The notes: generated by a model not told the origin, from the sequence alone. Positions 45,642-54,780 are shown, numbered from the stretch's first letter. The stretch: DNA of 54,957 nucleotides from an uncultured Clostridia bacterium (GCA_944387495.1 CALXFD010000010.1:1-54957), one strand, 5' to 3'. A program made the numbers and translations.

Positions 45642-46822
45642 AATTCCATTTTTCCTGCTCTTGTTATTAAATTATATCCATATTTTTCTTTTAATTTGTC
45701 TATTGTTTTATCTAATTTTTCTTGTTTTTCATTCTTATTATCTGTAAATAAAGAAATTTGCATTTGTTCTTCATCTACTAAATTGTCTACTCTTAGACCT
45801 ATTAACCTTATTTGACTTCCTCTAATATACATTTGGTTTAATAATTCTTTTGCCTTTGCATAAATTTCTTTTGTACTTGATGTAGAACTTGCAAGTTTTT
45901 TTTGGTGTGAAGTATCTTTAAAATCATGTGTACGAAGTTGAACATTTACAACATTAGCAAGCATTTTTTCTTTTCTTAGTCTATATGTTACTTGTTCTGT
46001 TAATGCAAGTAATATTTCTTCTAATTTTTCTATATTTGATATATTTTGTGATAATGTTATTGAATTCCCTATTCCCTTTGGTTTTTGTGGTTTATATTCT
46101 ACTTCTGATTTATCTATACCATTTGCATATTCCCACATCATTAGTCCATGTTTTCCAAATTTTTTTATTAATAAATTTTGAGGGGTTTTTGCCAAATCTC
46201 CAATTGTTTTTATTTGCATATTATATAATTTAGGAACTGTCTTTTTTCCTATCATAAATAACTCAGATATTGGTAATGTCCACATTTTTGTTGGGATTTC
46301 GTCTTCAAATAATGTATGGACTCTATCTGGTTTTGTAAAATCTGATGCCATTTTTGCTAATAATTTGTTATGCGCAACTCCTACATTTACAGTAAAACCT
46401 AATTCTTCTTTTACTCTTTTATTTATTTCTTTTCCTTTATTTAATAATGTATCATTCATTAAATAATGTGTCATGTCTAAAAAACATTCATCTATACTAA
46501 ATCTTTCTATTTTATCTGTATATTCTAATAATAAATTGTATAATTGGTTTGAATATTTTTTATATATTGTAAAATTTGAAGGATATATTTGTATATTGGG
46601 GCATTTCATTTTTGCTTGATAAATAGTTTCTGCTGTTTTTATACCAAATTCTTTTGCTTTTGGACTTTTGGCAAGAACTATTCCTGACCTTTTGCTTTCA
46701 TCTCCTCCAATTATTGCCGGTATTTGCCTTATGTCTATTTTGCTTCCTTCTTTTAACATTTCTACTGCTGTCCAACTTAGGAATGCATTATTTACATCTA
46801 CATGTAATATTTGACGTTCCAT
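45614..46822 (-). CDS. dinB: Y-family DNA polymerase (Pol IV type)
   Basis: A 402-residue translesion polymerase. Palm motifs are ILHVDVNNAFLSW (first metal Asp) and FSIDECFLDMT (SIDE motif). A fingers region with GIKTAETIYQA follows, then helix-hairpin-helix at about 175-215 (KTIGDLAKT), and a little-finger domain from about 235 (KGIGNSITLSQNI). The C-terminus has a possible clamp-binding stretch (QMQISLFTD). No good ribosome binding site is seen (GGTGATAAT), suggesting low expression. Copies errors across damaged DNA; often SOS-controlled, but no LexA site was recognised. Confidence 0.93.
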   Translation of the reverse strand: MERQILHVDVNNAFLSWTAVEMLKEGSKIDIRQIPAIIGGDESKRSGIVLAKSPKAKEFGIKTAETIYQAKMKCPNIQIYPSNFTIYKKYSNQLYNLLLEYTDKIERFSIDECFLDMTHYLMNDTLLNKGKEINKRVKEELGFTVNVGVAHNKLLAKMASDFTKPDRVHTLFEDEIPTKMWTLPISELFMIGKKTVPKLYNMQIKTIGDLAKTPQNLLIKKFGKHGLMMWEYANGIDKSEVEYKPQKPKGIGNSITLSQNISNIEKLEEILLALTEQVTYRLRKEKMLANVVNVQLRTHDFKDTSHQKKLASSTSSTKEIYAKAKELLNQMYIRGSQIRLIGLRVDNLVDEEQMQISLFTDNKNEKQEKLDKTIDKLKEKYGYNLITRAGKMELDDKIKFKK

Positions 46823-46967
46823 ATTATCACCAATGATATTATAGAATATTTGTTTGCTTATGTCAACCCTTTTTGTTTTATTTATTTTATTATACTTAAA
46901 TATTTTTGTTTTAATTTTCTACATTTATGGTATAATTTATATAAATAAATTTTAGGAGGTTTTTGAA

Positions 46968-47855
46968 TTGAACAAAATAGTTGTAGTAGGTTGTGGAAAT
47001 GTTGGAATGGCATATTGTTATTCAATTTTAAATCAAATTTTAGATATTGATACTCTTGTTTTAATAGATATTGATAAAGAAAAATTAGCTGGTAAAATTT
47101 TAGACTTAAACCATAGTCTTTTTAACCTTAATAGTTCTACTAAAATTGTAGCTGGAACATATAGTGATTGTTCTGATGCAGATATTGTTTGTATTACTGC
47201 TGGACCTAGCCAAAGAGCTGATAAAACTTCTCGTATGGAAGATTTATATAAGGCTAATGAAATTTTTAAAAATATTATTCCACAAATTAAAAATAGTGGT
47301 TTTAATGGCATTTATTTAATTGCAAGTAACCCATTAGATGTAATGACATATGTTACTTGGAAATATGCAGATTGTGCTCCATCTAAAATCATAGGTTCTG
47401 GTACTTTACTTGATACTGCTCGTTTAAGATATGTAGTTTCTCGTGATTATGATAAACCTATTAATGAAGTTACTGGCTATGTTTTAGGAGAACATGGAGA
47501 TAGCCAATTTGTAGCATGGTCTACTGTTAATATTGATAAATTATCTGAATTTAATATGAATGCAATTTCTAATGAAGTAAAAAAAGCAGGGTTTGAAGTT
47601 GGTAAATTACAAGGTTTTACTTGTTATGGAATTGGTTCTGCTTTAAGTAGAATTACAAGAGCTATTTTATTTGATGAAAATGCAGTTTTACCTGTTTCAA
47701 CATATAATGATGAATATGGTATTTTTATCAGTACACCTTCTATTATTGGAAAAAATGGTGTTATTAAAAATAATATTATGGATTTAGAGAATAGTGAATT
47801 AGAAAATTTCAAAAATTCTGTAAAATCCATTAAAACTGCTATTGGGAATTTATAA
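46968..47855 (+). CDS. ldh: L-lactate dehydrogenase
   Basis: A 295-residue NAD-dependent dehydrogenase that reduces pyruvate to lactate. It has the nucleotide-binding motif VVVGCGNVGMAYCYS, a substrate loop with GPSQRADKTSR, GSGTLLDTARLR, and the catalytic His in LGEHGDSQF. It is a little short (usual about 315), mainly at the C-terminal helix. The Gln in the substrate loop favours lactate over malate dehydrogenase. The start is TTG, supported by TAGGAGG at ideal distance; TATAAT at 46931 is a fair -10. Together with pflBA it regenerates NAD in fermentation. Confidence 0.92.
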   Translation: MNKIVVVGCGNVGMAYCYSILNQILDIDTLVLIDIDKEKLAGKILDLNHSLFNLNSSTKIVAGTYSDCSDADIVCITAGPSQRADKTSRMEDLYKANEIFKNIIPQIKNSGFNGIYLIASNPLDVMTYVTWKYADCAPSKIIGSGTLLDTARLRYVVSRDYDKPINEVTGYVLGEHGDSQFVAWSTVNIDKLSEFNMNAISNEVKKAGFEVGKLQGFTCYGIGSALSRITRAILFDENAVLPVSTYNDEYGIFISTPSIIGKNGVIKNNIMDLENSELENFKNSVKSIKTAIGNL

Positions 47856-47908
47856 TTTGAATTTTAAGTATTAAATTATAATTTCATATATATTTATATA
47901 AATCAATT

Positions 47909-47965
47909 AAGCTTTGCCAAAACGTTTTTATTTTTAATTTTTATTAATGTTTTAGCAAAGCTTTT
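47909..47965 (+). terminator. Terminator of ldh
   Basis: AAGCTTTGCCAAAAC pairs with GTTTTAGCAAAGCTT, with one mismatch, and a T run follows. Confidence 0.7.
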
Positions 47966-48030
47966 AAATATATTTTATATAAAATTTTTTTAATTTTTAT
48001 ATTTTCTTACATAAATATTTTGCTTAAAAA

Positions 48031-49233
48031 TTAAAATCCTATTATTTCTTCATAAATTTCTCTTGCAAAATTATCTGTCATACCTGAAATATATGATATT
48101 ATACATCTATAATAATCAATTTCACTATTTAAATCATATATTATTTTATTTTTTAATCTTAACTCTTCCCTATTTCCATAATCATAATATGTATATACAT
48201 ATCCTATAAAACCTTTACTTAATTTTTCAGCTCTTTTAGATAATTCTTCAAGTTTGTTTATTGTATTTTTTCCATCATAACATTTTTTAAGTGTTTCATA
48301 TATTTCATTTATTACTAAATTAAAATATCTTACAGATGGTTTTATTCTTTCAGATGTATATATATTTAAGTAATTAAAACGTTTGATTTTATTCATTAAT
48401 TCAAAAGCTTCTTCTGAAAAACATAAACCTTTTTCAATACTTGAATTTTCGCATAAATCATTTACTAAATAATTTATTATAATTGTATTATTAATTTTTG
48501 CATTTTTTGAATCTTTTAATAAATCTTTTAATTCTTCTAAATGTTCGTCTAATATTCCAACAGTTATTGCATCTTCTATGTCACGACCAATATATGAAAT
48601 TTTGTCTGCTACTTTAACAACACAAGCTTCCCAAGTATATGGTGCATATTGGTTTGGATGCTCATATTTGTTTAAATCTATAAATTCATCTCTTGGTTTT
48701 AAACCATTTTCATCAATTTCTCCACAATGCGAAATAATTCCATCTCTAACTCCATAAGTCAAATTCAAGTTTTCTTTAAACTTTTCTGAGTTTTCTAATG
48801 TTTCTATATTATCAACAATGTTTAAACCATTTTTCTCATGCCAAAATGTGGTATGTAGAGCTTTTTGGCTGATTGATGATAATATTCTTTCTCCTTCATG
48901 TCCAAAAGGACTATGCCCTAAATCATGTGCAACAGAAATTGCTTTTGTTAATTCTGTGTTTAGTCCTAAGTAATTAGCTATTGTGTAACTTATAGATTCA
49001 ACATGTGTAACATGCTCTATTCTTGTGCAGATATGGTCATTATTAGGTGAAAAAAACACCTGTGTTTTATGTTTTAATCTTCTATATGCAGTTGAATGGA
49101 TTATTCTTGTATAATCTCTTTCAAATTCACTTCTAATATCATTTTCTCTTCTATATAAATCTTGTTCTCTTTTTAATATATTGTTCCATTTTGGATTATT
49201 AATATTGGCAGAAACTTTTTCAAACTTTTTCAA
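48031..49233 (-). CDS. dgt: dGTP triphosphohydrolase (HD superfamily)
   Basis: A 400-residue dNTPase that splits dGTP or other dNTPs to nucleoside and triphosphate, controlling the dNTP pool. The N-terminal motif is DYTRIIHSTAYRRLKHKTQVF, HD ligands are in TRIEHVTHVES and AHDLGHSPFGHEGE, and the later Asp is in VVKVADKISYIGRDIEDA. Length is typical. The start is TTG with AGGAGG 7 nt upstream. It faces away from tmk, another nucleotide-pool gene. Confidence 0.92.
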   Translation of the reverse strand: MKKFEKVSANINNPKWNNILKREQDLYRRENDIRSEFERDYTRIIHSTAYRRLKHKTQVFFSPNNDHICTRIEHVTHVESISYTIANYLGLNTELTKAISVAHDLGHSPFGHEGERILSSISQKALHTTFWHEKNGLNIVDNIETLENSEKFKENLNLTYGVRDGIISHCGEIDENGLKPRDEFIDLNKYEHPNQYAPYTWEACVVKVADKISYIGRDIEDAITVGILDEHLEELKDLLKDSKNAKINNTIIINYLVNDLCENSSIEKGLCFSEEAFELMNKIKRFNYLNIYTSERIKPSVRYFNLVINEIYETLKKCYDGKNTINKLEELSKRAEKLSKGFIGYVYTYYDYGNREELRLKNKIIYDLNSEIDYYRCIISYISGMTDNFAREIYEEIIGF

Positions 49234-49448
49234 ATTTGTACCTCCTATTAATTTTATGATTATACTTTATCATAAAATTAATTTAAAATCTATGTTTTAA
49301 TAAGTATTTATTTTAATTTAAGATTATGTTTAAAGATATAAACAGTTTAAATCTAGAAAATAAAAAACTTAATATGTTGTCCGCTCAAAAAAGTAATATC
49401 ATAAATTTAGAATTTGATTTTTTTATTTTTAATACAAATAAATATTTG

Positions 49449-49477
49449 TTGAAATAAAAAATGAACAGTAGTATAAT
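49449..49477 (+). promoter_or_regulatory. Promoter of the small ORF and tmk
   Basis: TTGAAA, a 17-bp spacer and TATAAT lie 23 bp before the small ORF. Confidence 0.7.
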
Positions 49478-49500
49478 AAGAAAAAAACGGAGGTAGAAAA

Positions 49501-49632
49501 ATGTTACATGTAATGAAAGATGATTTTGATGAAAATGCTGATGACATACTAAAATCAATAAATGAAATGCTAAGAAATAAAGAAAAAAGCAAAGATAATG
49601 ATGAAGAAAATAATAAAGAAATAAAGGAGTAA
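49501..49632 (+). CDS. 43-residue acidic small protein upstream of tmk
   Basis: A short ORF starting MLHVMKDDFDENADDILKSI and ending in a Lys/Glu/Asn-rich tail. CGGAGGT lies at the right distance from the ATG, and a good promoter precedes it. The stop codon TAA overlaps the ribosome binding site of tmk (AAAGGAG), with the tmk ATG 3 nt later, so translation of the two is likely coupled. It has a helical start and a charged, probably disordered tail. Function unknown; it could be a leader ORF that helps tmk translation. Confidence 0.65.
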   Translation: MLHVMKDDFDENADDILKSINEMLRNKEKSKDNDEENNKEIKE

Positions 49633-49635
49633 ATT

Positions 49636-50307
49636 ATGGGAAAATTATTTGTAATAGATGGAACAGATGGTAGTGGTAAACAAACTCAATTAAATAAATT
49701 AAAAGAAAGATTTGATAAAGAAGGTATTAATTATAAAAGTGTGAGCTTTCCAAATTATGATAGTCCAAGCTCAACTTTAGTAAAGATATATTTAAATGGA
49801 GAATTATCTGAAAACCCAAATGATATTAGTCCATATATAGCTTCAACATTTTATGCAGCTGATAGATATATAACATTTAAAAAAGAATATGAAGAATTTT
49901 ATAATAATGGTGGAATTATATTAGCAGATAGATATACTACTTCTAATATGGTTCATCAAGCTGGAAAAATTGCAGATGATGAAGAAAGAAAAAAATTTTT
50001 GGATTGGCTATGGGATTTTGAATTTAATTTATATGGATTACCTGTTCCAACAGAAGTATTTTTTCTAAATATGCCTACTGAATATGCTTTAAAACTTATG
50101 GAAAATAGAAAAAATAAAATAACAAATAATGATAAAAAAGATATACATGAAAGAAATCCTGAACATATGAAAAATGCATATATAGAAGCTTGCAAATTAT
50201 CTAAAAAATATAATTGGGAAGAAATTAAATGTATTAAAGATGAAGAAATAAGAAGTATTGATGATATTCATGAAGAAATATATGAAAAAATAAAAAAATA
50301 TTTATAA
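49636..50307 (+). CDS. tmk: Thymidylate kinase
   Basis: A 223-residue kinase that phosphorylates dTMP to dTDP. The P-loop is at residues 8-16 (GTDGSGKQT), the DRY motif at about 93 (ILADRYTTSNMVHQ), and a lid region lies around 160-175 (NNDKKDIHERNPEHMKNAY). It is closer to the longer TMK variant found in some clostridia than to the E. coli type. AAAGGAG precedes the ATG. It is followed by about 140 bp of AT-rich DNA without a clear terminator, then the promoter of the large RNA. Confidence 0.92.
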   Translation: MGKLFVIDGTDGSGKQTQLNKLKERFDKEGINYKSVSFPNYDSPSSTLVKIYLNGELSENPNDISPYIASTFYAADRYITFKKEYEEFYNNGGIILADRYTTSNMVHQAGKIADDEERKKFLDWLWDFEFNLYGLPVPTEVFFLNMPTEYALKLMENRKNKITNNDKKDIHERNPEHMKNAYIEACKLSKKYNWEEIKCIKDEEIRSIDDIHEEIYEKIKKYL

Positions 50308-50446
50308 TAAAATAATATCATTTTTCTTTGTTTATAAAAAAACTAGATAATTAAAGTAAAATTAAGATAAAATGAGTATTTTATAGTTTTTTAACAAATT
50401 AAAATATATTAGATGTTAAAAGTTCAAAAATAATCTTAAATAAAAT

Positions 50447-50475
50447 TTGGAATAATTTTCTATTTATTGTATAAT
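50447..50475 (+). promoter_or_regulatory. Promoter of the large RNA gene
   Basis: TTGGAA, 17 bp, TATAAT; the transcript would begin at about 50482. Confidence 0.75.
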
Positions 50476-50481
50476 ATTAAA

Positions 50482-51140
50482 CAGATGGTGCATTATTCTA
50501 GTCATACCAAAGTTTATGAGGGTGGGGCTAAAAATCCACTAAAAGGCACATCGTTGAAGTTTCTTAGGATTGCGCGAAATGCCAGTTTTGTGTGGTCTTA
50601 GGGAGTAAAGAGATTAGGGTAATATGTAATGGCATACATGTGACTCCCTATTTTCGCGGAGACTTAAATTATAGTAATTTTAACTTTTTACAACAATTTA
50701 AGTGTAACCTATGTTGAGTGCCAAGACACAAAATACATAGTGTAGCCTGTTTTGAGTGAATGTATCGGGATTAACTTATATAAGTAAAATATAATTTGGC
50801 CAATTTGTGTTTTACTTTTGTTATGAAATTTCATTTGCAAAAGAAACTAATAAGCTTTTTAAAGGTATGTCAAGGAAAACTTCTAGAATGTTTGCTTAAA
50901 ATCTGTAAGCATAGAAGTCTAGGGATTAAGGTGCAGATTTAAGTGGCGATCTGGTGTCTATTTTGTATTAAATAGATTTTTCCCTTAAACGGAAACGGTT
51001 CTAGCAGTAATGCTAAGCGGGAAATAGAGAAATTCAACCAGACCTAAACTGTAAAATTTACTTAGACTTTGACCATCAAAATTGAACATTAAATGGTTCT
51101 AAGCCATTTTTATAAAGGCGGATTTTATCCGTCTTAAATT
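50482..51140 (+). ncRNA. Large structured RNA, probably OLE RNA
   Basis: A roughly 650-nt stretch with no ORF, clearly higher G+C than its surroundings, its own promoter and a final hairpin. Local helices are visible: AGGGAGT at 50599 with ACTCCCT at 50643, and CTTCTAGA with the later AGAAGTCTAGG around 50880-50930. Size and position directly before an OapA-like gene match OLE RNA (ornate, large, extremophilic), which binds OapA at the membrane and aids stress tolerance in Bacillus halodurans. RNase P, tmRNA and 6S RNA signatures are absent. I could not align it to the Rfam model, so the family rests mainly on size and neighbour. Confidence 0.75.
51115..51135 (+). terminator. 3' hairpin of the large RNA
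   Basis: AAGGCGGAT and ATCCGTCTT pair (one G.U) over TTT. Only a weak T run follows, so some transcripts may continue into the membrane-protein gene. Confidence 0.6.
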
Positions 51141-51169
51141 TTATATAGAAAGAGTGAGTGATATTTATA

Positions 51170-51853
51170 ATGAAATTAAAAGGAAAAAGTCCCTCGGATT
51201 TAGACAATAAAGAATATAAGAATAATGTAGAAAAAATAATTAGTAAAGAAATTGGAGATAATACTAATATTAATGCAAAATCAGCAGATTTAGATGAAGA
51301 AAAAGTTGTAAAGAAAAATAAGAAAAGTAAAGATAACCAAGATTTTAAATGGTTTATAGAAGTTTTTATTATGACATTTATTTTGTCAATGCTTTTTTCT
51401 TATATATCTACAAATGGTGTTTCTAATTTAAGTTTAATACCTGCTATTTTAATATTAGTAGCTGTTATAGGTGTTGGTATTATATTTGATATAATTGGTG
51501 TTGCTGTAACAGTTGCAAATGAAGAAGAATTCCACGCTAAGGCAACTAAGAAAGTTAAAGGTTCAAAGTCTTCAATTAAGTTAATTAAAAATGCTCCAAA
51601 AGTTGCTAATATATGTGCTGACGTTATTGGTGATATATGTGGAGTATTAAGTGGTGCAATTAGTGCTTTAATTGCTGTTAAAATAACTTCTCAATTTGGA
51701 TTTAATTTTGACATGCAATTTTTATTAAGTGCTTTGGTCTCTGCTTTAACTGTTGGTGGAAAGGCTTTGGGTAAAACTGTTGCTAATAATAATTCTACTC
51801 CAATAGTTCATGCTGTTGGTATGTTAATTAATAAATTTAGCAGAAAACACTAA
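51170..51853 (+). CDS. oapA: OapA-like membrane protein (OLE RNA partner)
   Basis: A 227-residue membrane protein. A charged 58-residue N-terminal tail is followed by four predicted helices: 62-80, 88-117, about 145-172 and about 183-205. The third contains DVIGD (151-155), the DxxxD motif I recall as conserved in OapA. Between helices two and three is a basic stretch (FHAKATKKVKGSKSSIKLIK) suited to RNA contact. OapA dimers recruit OLE RNA to the membrane. The N-terminal tail is longer than in the B. halodurans protein as I remember it (about 180 residues in all). I use the ATG at 51170; the GTG at 51158 lacks a spaced ribosome binding site. It directly follows the large RNA. Confidence 0.75.
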   Translation: MKLKGKSPSDLDNKEYKNNVEKIISKEIGDNTNINAKSADLDEEKVVKKNKKSKDNQDFKWFIEVFIMTFILSMLFSYISTNGVSNLSLIPAILILVAVIGVGIIFDIIGVAVTVANEEEFHAKATKKVKGSKSSIKLIKNAPKVANICADVIGDICGVLSGAISALIAVKITSQFGFNFDMQFLLSALVSALTVGGKALGKTVANNNSTPIVHAVGMLINKFSRKH

Positions 51854-51886
51854 TTTAGTATTTAATAATTTTGAGGAGGCTCTTTT

Positions 51887-52639
51887 ATGAAAATATTGAT
51901 AACAGGTGCTTCATCTGGTATAGGTAAAGATATGGCAAAGATTTTAGCTAAACCTGAAAATAGTTTAGTATTAGTTGCAAGAGATATGGAAAAATTAGAA
52001 AATGTAAAAAAAGATTTACAATCTCTTTGTAATGTTGAAATTATTTCTATGGATTTATCTGATGAAAAAAATTGTATAGAACTTCATAATACTGTTCAAG
52101 ATATAGCTCTTTTAATTAATAATGCCGGGTTTGGCGATTGTGGTAATTTTAACCAGACATCTTTGGAAAAAGATTTGAATATGATTAAAACAAATATAAT
52201 AGCATATCATATTTTAACTAAATTATATTTAAAAGATATGATGAAAAAAGATAGTGGCAAAATTTTAAATGTAGCTTCTATTGCTGGTTTTATGCCAGGT
52301 CCTTTAATGGCTACATATTATGCAACTAAAAATTATGTTGTAAAACTTTCAGAAGCCATACGAGAAGAATTGAATAAAGCAAAATCTCATGTTCAAATAA
52401 GTATTTTATGCCCTGGTCCTGTTAATACTAATTTTAATAATGTAGCAAATGTTAAATTTCATTTAAGAGAAGCTAATAGTATGGATATTGCTAAATATGC
52501 TATAAAAAAATTAGAAAAAGGTAAATTTTATATTGTACCTGGGATTGATATAAAATTAGGTAAAATTGGTGCAAAATTTGCTCCTACTAATTTGGTAAGT
52601 AAAGTTTCTTATATGGTACAAAAAAGGAAGCTATATTAA
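51887..52639 (+). CDS. Short-chain dehydrogenase/reductase
   Basis: A 250-residue classical SDR. The cofactor motif is TGASSGIG (6-13), the structural motif NNAG is near 85, the catalytic Ser is in NVASIAGF, and Tyr-Lys is in YYATKNYV (about 146-150). LCPGPVNTNF follows. An Arg after the second strand (LVARDMEKL) suggests NADP(H). The substrate is unknown; this subgroup resembles DltE/YqjQ-type oxidoreductases. GAGGAGG precedes the ATG 33 bp after the OapA-like gene, so they may share a transcript. Confidence 0.88.
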   Translation: MKILITGASSGIGKDMAKILAKPENSLVLVARDMEKLENVKKDLQSLCNVEIISMDLSDEKNCIELHNTVQDIALLINNAGFGDCGNFNQTSLEKDLNMIKTNIIAYHILTKLYLKDMMKKDSGKILNVASIAGFMPGPLMATYYATKNYVVKLSEAIREELNKAKSHVQISILCPGPVNTNFNNVANVKFHLREANSMDIAKYAIKKLEKGKFYIVPGIDIKLGKIGAKFAPTNLVSKVSYMVQKRKLY

Positions 52640-52652
52640 TGAAATATATTTT

Positions 52653-52689
52653 ATTTAGAATTTAGCATGATAAAAGCTAAATTCTAAAT
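52653..52689 (+). terminator. Hairpin after the SDR gene
   Basis: ATTTAGAATTTAGC pairs perfectly with GCTAAATTCTAAAT over a 9-nt loop. The T run is weak, so termination efficiency is uncertain. Confidence 0.6.
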
Positions 52690-52752
52690 ATTATTATATT
52701 TTTAAAGGCTTCCTTTTTTATATTATAATGTATATAATTTTAAAGTATAAAT

Positions 52753-53319
52753 TTATATTGAAAATAGATTTATATTTTTTTGATTATATGCTAACATTTG
52801 GTTCATAACTTGTGTTTTATCTATAAATAAATTTACATTTGGTGGACTAAATGTAAAAACTATAAAGCAAATTAGGAAAAATAGTAATATTATTCCAGAT
52901 AATGCTTTTGTTAAATTTGTACTTTGCTCTTCAATATGCATTATTTTATATGCAACATATTCTCCTAAAATTATACTTGCAATAAATGTTAATATATCTA
53001 TTGTGAAAAAGTTTGTTCCTAATATTCCTGTATATGTATAGAAAAATACTATTATAAAACTTATTGCTGTAAATATTCCTATTGTTTTTGCTTCTAGATA
53101 ATTATTTACTTCTTTTTTTAATATAAAATATTCAATTATTCCTAATAATAGCATTGGATAAAATACAAGTTTTAAATGTTCCCATACACTTTCATTTGTA
53201 GCACTAAATATACCTATAATCTTATTTTCTCCTGACCATTCATATGTAAAATGTAATAATGTTCCTAATATTATAGAAATTATTATTACTATTATTTGTG
53301 TTTTCAATACCTTTTTCAT
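52753..53319 (-). CDS. DUF6512-like membrane protein
   Basis: A 188-residue protein with about six membrane helices (TQIIVIIISIILGTLLHFTYE, LKLVFYPMLLLGIIEYFIL, TIGIFTAISFIIVFFYTYTGIL, TIDILTFIASIILGEYVAYKIM, ALSGIILLFFLICFIVFTF). The block IGIFSATNESVWEHLKL is what I associate with DUF6512. It resembles small clostridial integral membrane proteins of unknown role. AAGGAGGAG precedes the ATG. It lies behind ftsZ convergently with the SDR. Confidence 0.7.
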   Translation of the reverse strand: MKKVLKTQIIVIIISIILGTLLHFTYEWSGENKIIGIFSATNESVWEHLKLVFYPMLLLGIIEYFILKKEVNNYLEAKTIGIFTAISFIIVFFYTYTGILGTNFFTIDILTFIASIILGEYVAYKIMHIEEQSTNLTKALSGIILLFFLICFIVFTFSPPNVNLFIDKTQVMNQMLAYNQKNINLFSI

Positions 53320-53391
53320 ACCACTCCTCCTTCTTACACTTAATATATTAATATGAAGGAGTTTTTTGTCCTATTCTTTTTTTGCTATTTT

Positions 53392-54381
53392 TTATTTTTC
53401 TTCTCTTTCTTCTACACCTGTTGCTATTACTGTTACTACTATTTCATCTTGTAATGTATCATCTGTGAGTGTACCAAAAATTATATTTGCATCACTATCA
53501 ACTAAATCATTAATAATTTGTAAACCTTCTCCAATTTCACTTAATTCTAGTTCTGAATTTCCTCTTACATTAAAAATAACACCTTTTGCATTATTTATTT
53601 TATTTTCTGTTAATGGATTTTCTATTGCTTGTTTTACAGCATCTAACATTCTTTTTTCTCCTCTTGCTGTTCCAATTCCCATATATGCCATACCTTTATA
53701 TCCTAGAATTGTTCTGATATCTGCAAAATCTACATTAACTTCTCCTACTGTTGTAATTAAATCTGTAATACTTTTTATTCCTTGCTCTAAAACTGTATCT
53801 GCTTGTTTAAATGCATCTGTTATTCTTATTCTACTATTTGAAATTGCTAACAAATTATCATTTAAAACTATAATTAAACTATTAACATATTGTTTTAATT
53901 TTTCTATACCACGTTTAGCCTTAGCAGCTCTTGCCATTCCTTCAAATTTAAAAGGTCTTGTAACTATTCCTATTGTTTCAATTCCCATTTCATGTGCTAT
54001 TTCTGCTACTACTGGTGCAGCACCCGTTCCAGTTCCTCCACCCATTCCTGCTGTTATAAATAATAAATCTGTATCTTTTAATATATTTTTTATTTCCTCT
54101 TTACTTTCAATTGCTGCCTTTTCTCCAACTTCTGGATTTGCTCCTGCTCCTAATCCTCTTGTTGTTTCTTTTCCTATTTGTAATACATTTTTTGCTCTTA
54201 TTTTATTTAATACTCCTGTTTCTGTATTTAAATAATAAAATTCTACATTTTTTACATTATCTTTTATCATTTGAGTTACGGCATTGTTTCCTCCTCCGCC
54301 AACTCCAATTACTTTTATCCTTGGTATTCCCCCAAATACACGTCTTGCTCCAATTCCATCATCTAATTCTGGCTTTACCAT
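53392..54381 (-). CDS. ftsZ: Cell division protein FtsZ, short form
   Basis: A 329-residue tubulin-like GTPase that forms the division ring. Motifs seen: KVIGVGGGGNNAVTQM near the start, GGGTGTGAAPVVAEIA (tubulin signature, about residue 118), and the T7 loop NVDFADIRTIL that completes the GTPase site of the next subunit. The globular domain ends normally (DEIVVTVIATGV) and the protein then stops after EEREEK. The linker and the conserved C-terminal peptide that binds FtsA, SepF or ZapA are missing; usual length is 350-400. No other division genes adjoin it. TAGGAGG precedes the ATG. Confidence 0.93.
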   Translation of the reverse strand: MVKPELDDGIGARRVFGGIPRIKVIGVGGGGNNAVTQMIKDNVKNVEFYYLNTETGVLNKIRAKNVLQIGKETTRGLGAGANPEVGEKAAIESKEEIKNILKDTDLLFITAGMGGGTGTGAAPVVAEIAHEMGIETIGIVTRPFKFEGMARAAKAKRGIEKLKQYVNSLIIVLNDNLLAISNSRIRITDAFKQADTVLEQGIKSITDLITTVGEVNVDFADIRTILGYKGMAYMGIGTARGEKRMLDAVKQAIENPLTENKINNAKGVIFNVRGNSELELSEIGEGLQIINDLVDSDANIIFGTLTDDTLQDEIVVTVIATGVEEREEK

Positions 54382-54435
54382 TTTATTCCTCCTACATTTA
54401 TTTCTAGTTTTATTTTTTCGTTTTCAATATACCAT

Positions 54436-54463
54436 ATTATATATGTTTTTTTGTTTTAGTCAA
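54436..54463 (-). promoter_or_regulatory. Promoter of ftsZ
   Basis: On the minus strand TTGACT, 16 bp, TATAAT, about 55 bp before the ATG. Confidence 0.65.
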
Positions 54464-54696
54464 TAGCTCTTTTATTTATAAATTAAATTATTTTGTCATT
54501 TTTTAGTTTTTTATATCATCTTTTTTTATTTTTTCTAATAGAGCTCTTTATTTTGCTTTTATATTATAACATATTTCTTGATTATTTCATATAAAATTAG
54601 GAAAAATAAGATTCCTTTTACAAAAGCTGAAAAATATTTTTTTAGCTGAAAAGATTTTAGACAAATTATGAACTTATTAAAAATGAAGAGAATATA

Positions 54697-54780
54697 AAAA
54701 GCCATTCTGATGAATGGCTTTTACTGACGCTTAGCGTCGGTACGGGTCAGGTCCTAATTGAATAAAATTCATTCAGACCC
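54697..54780. terminator. Tandem hairpins between ftsZ and the edge gene
   Basis: Three hairpins follow one another: AAAAGCCATTC with GAATGGCTTTT (54697-54722, with T runs on both sides), GACGC with GCGTC (54725-54738), and an imperfect one closed by GGGTC and GACCC (54744-54780). They would stop transcription arriving from the edge gene on the minus strand. The rest of 54464-54874 is AT-rich with no ORF seen. Confidence 0.65.

Noticed and set aside
50482..51140. RNase P RNA, tmRNA or 6S RNA as the identity of the large RNA.
   Set aside because: The GAGGAAAGTCC and related RNase P motifs, the tmRNA tRNA-like ends and tag frame, and the simple 6S hairpin are all absent; the length is too great for 6S.
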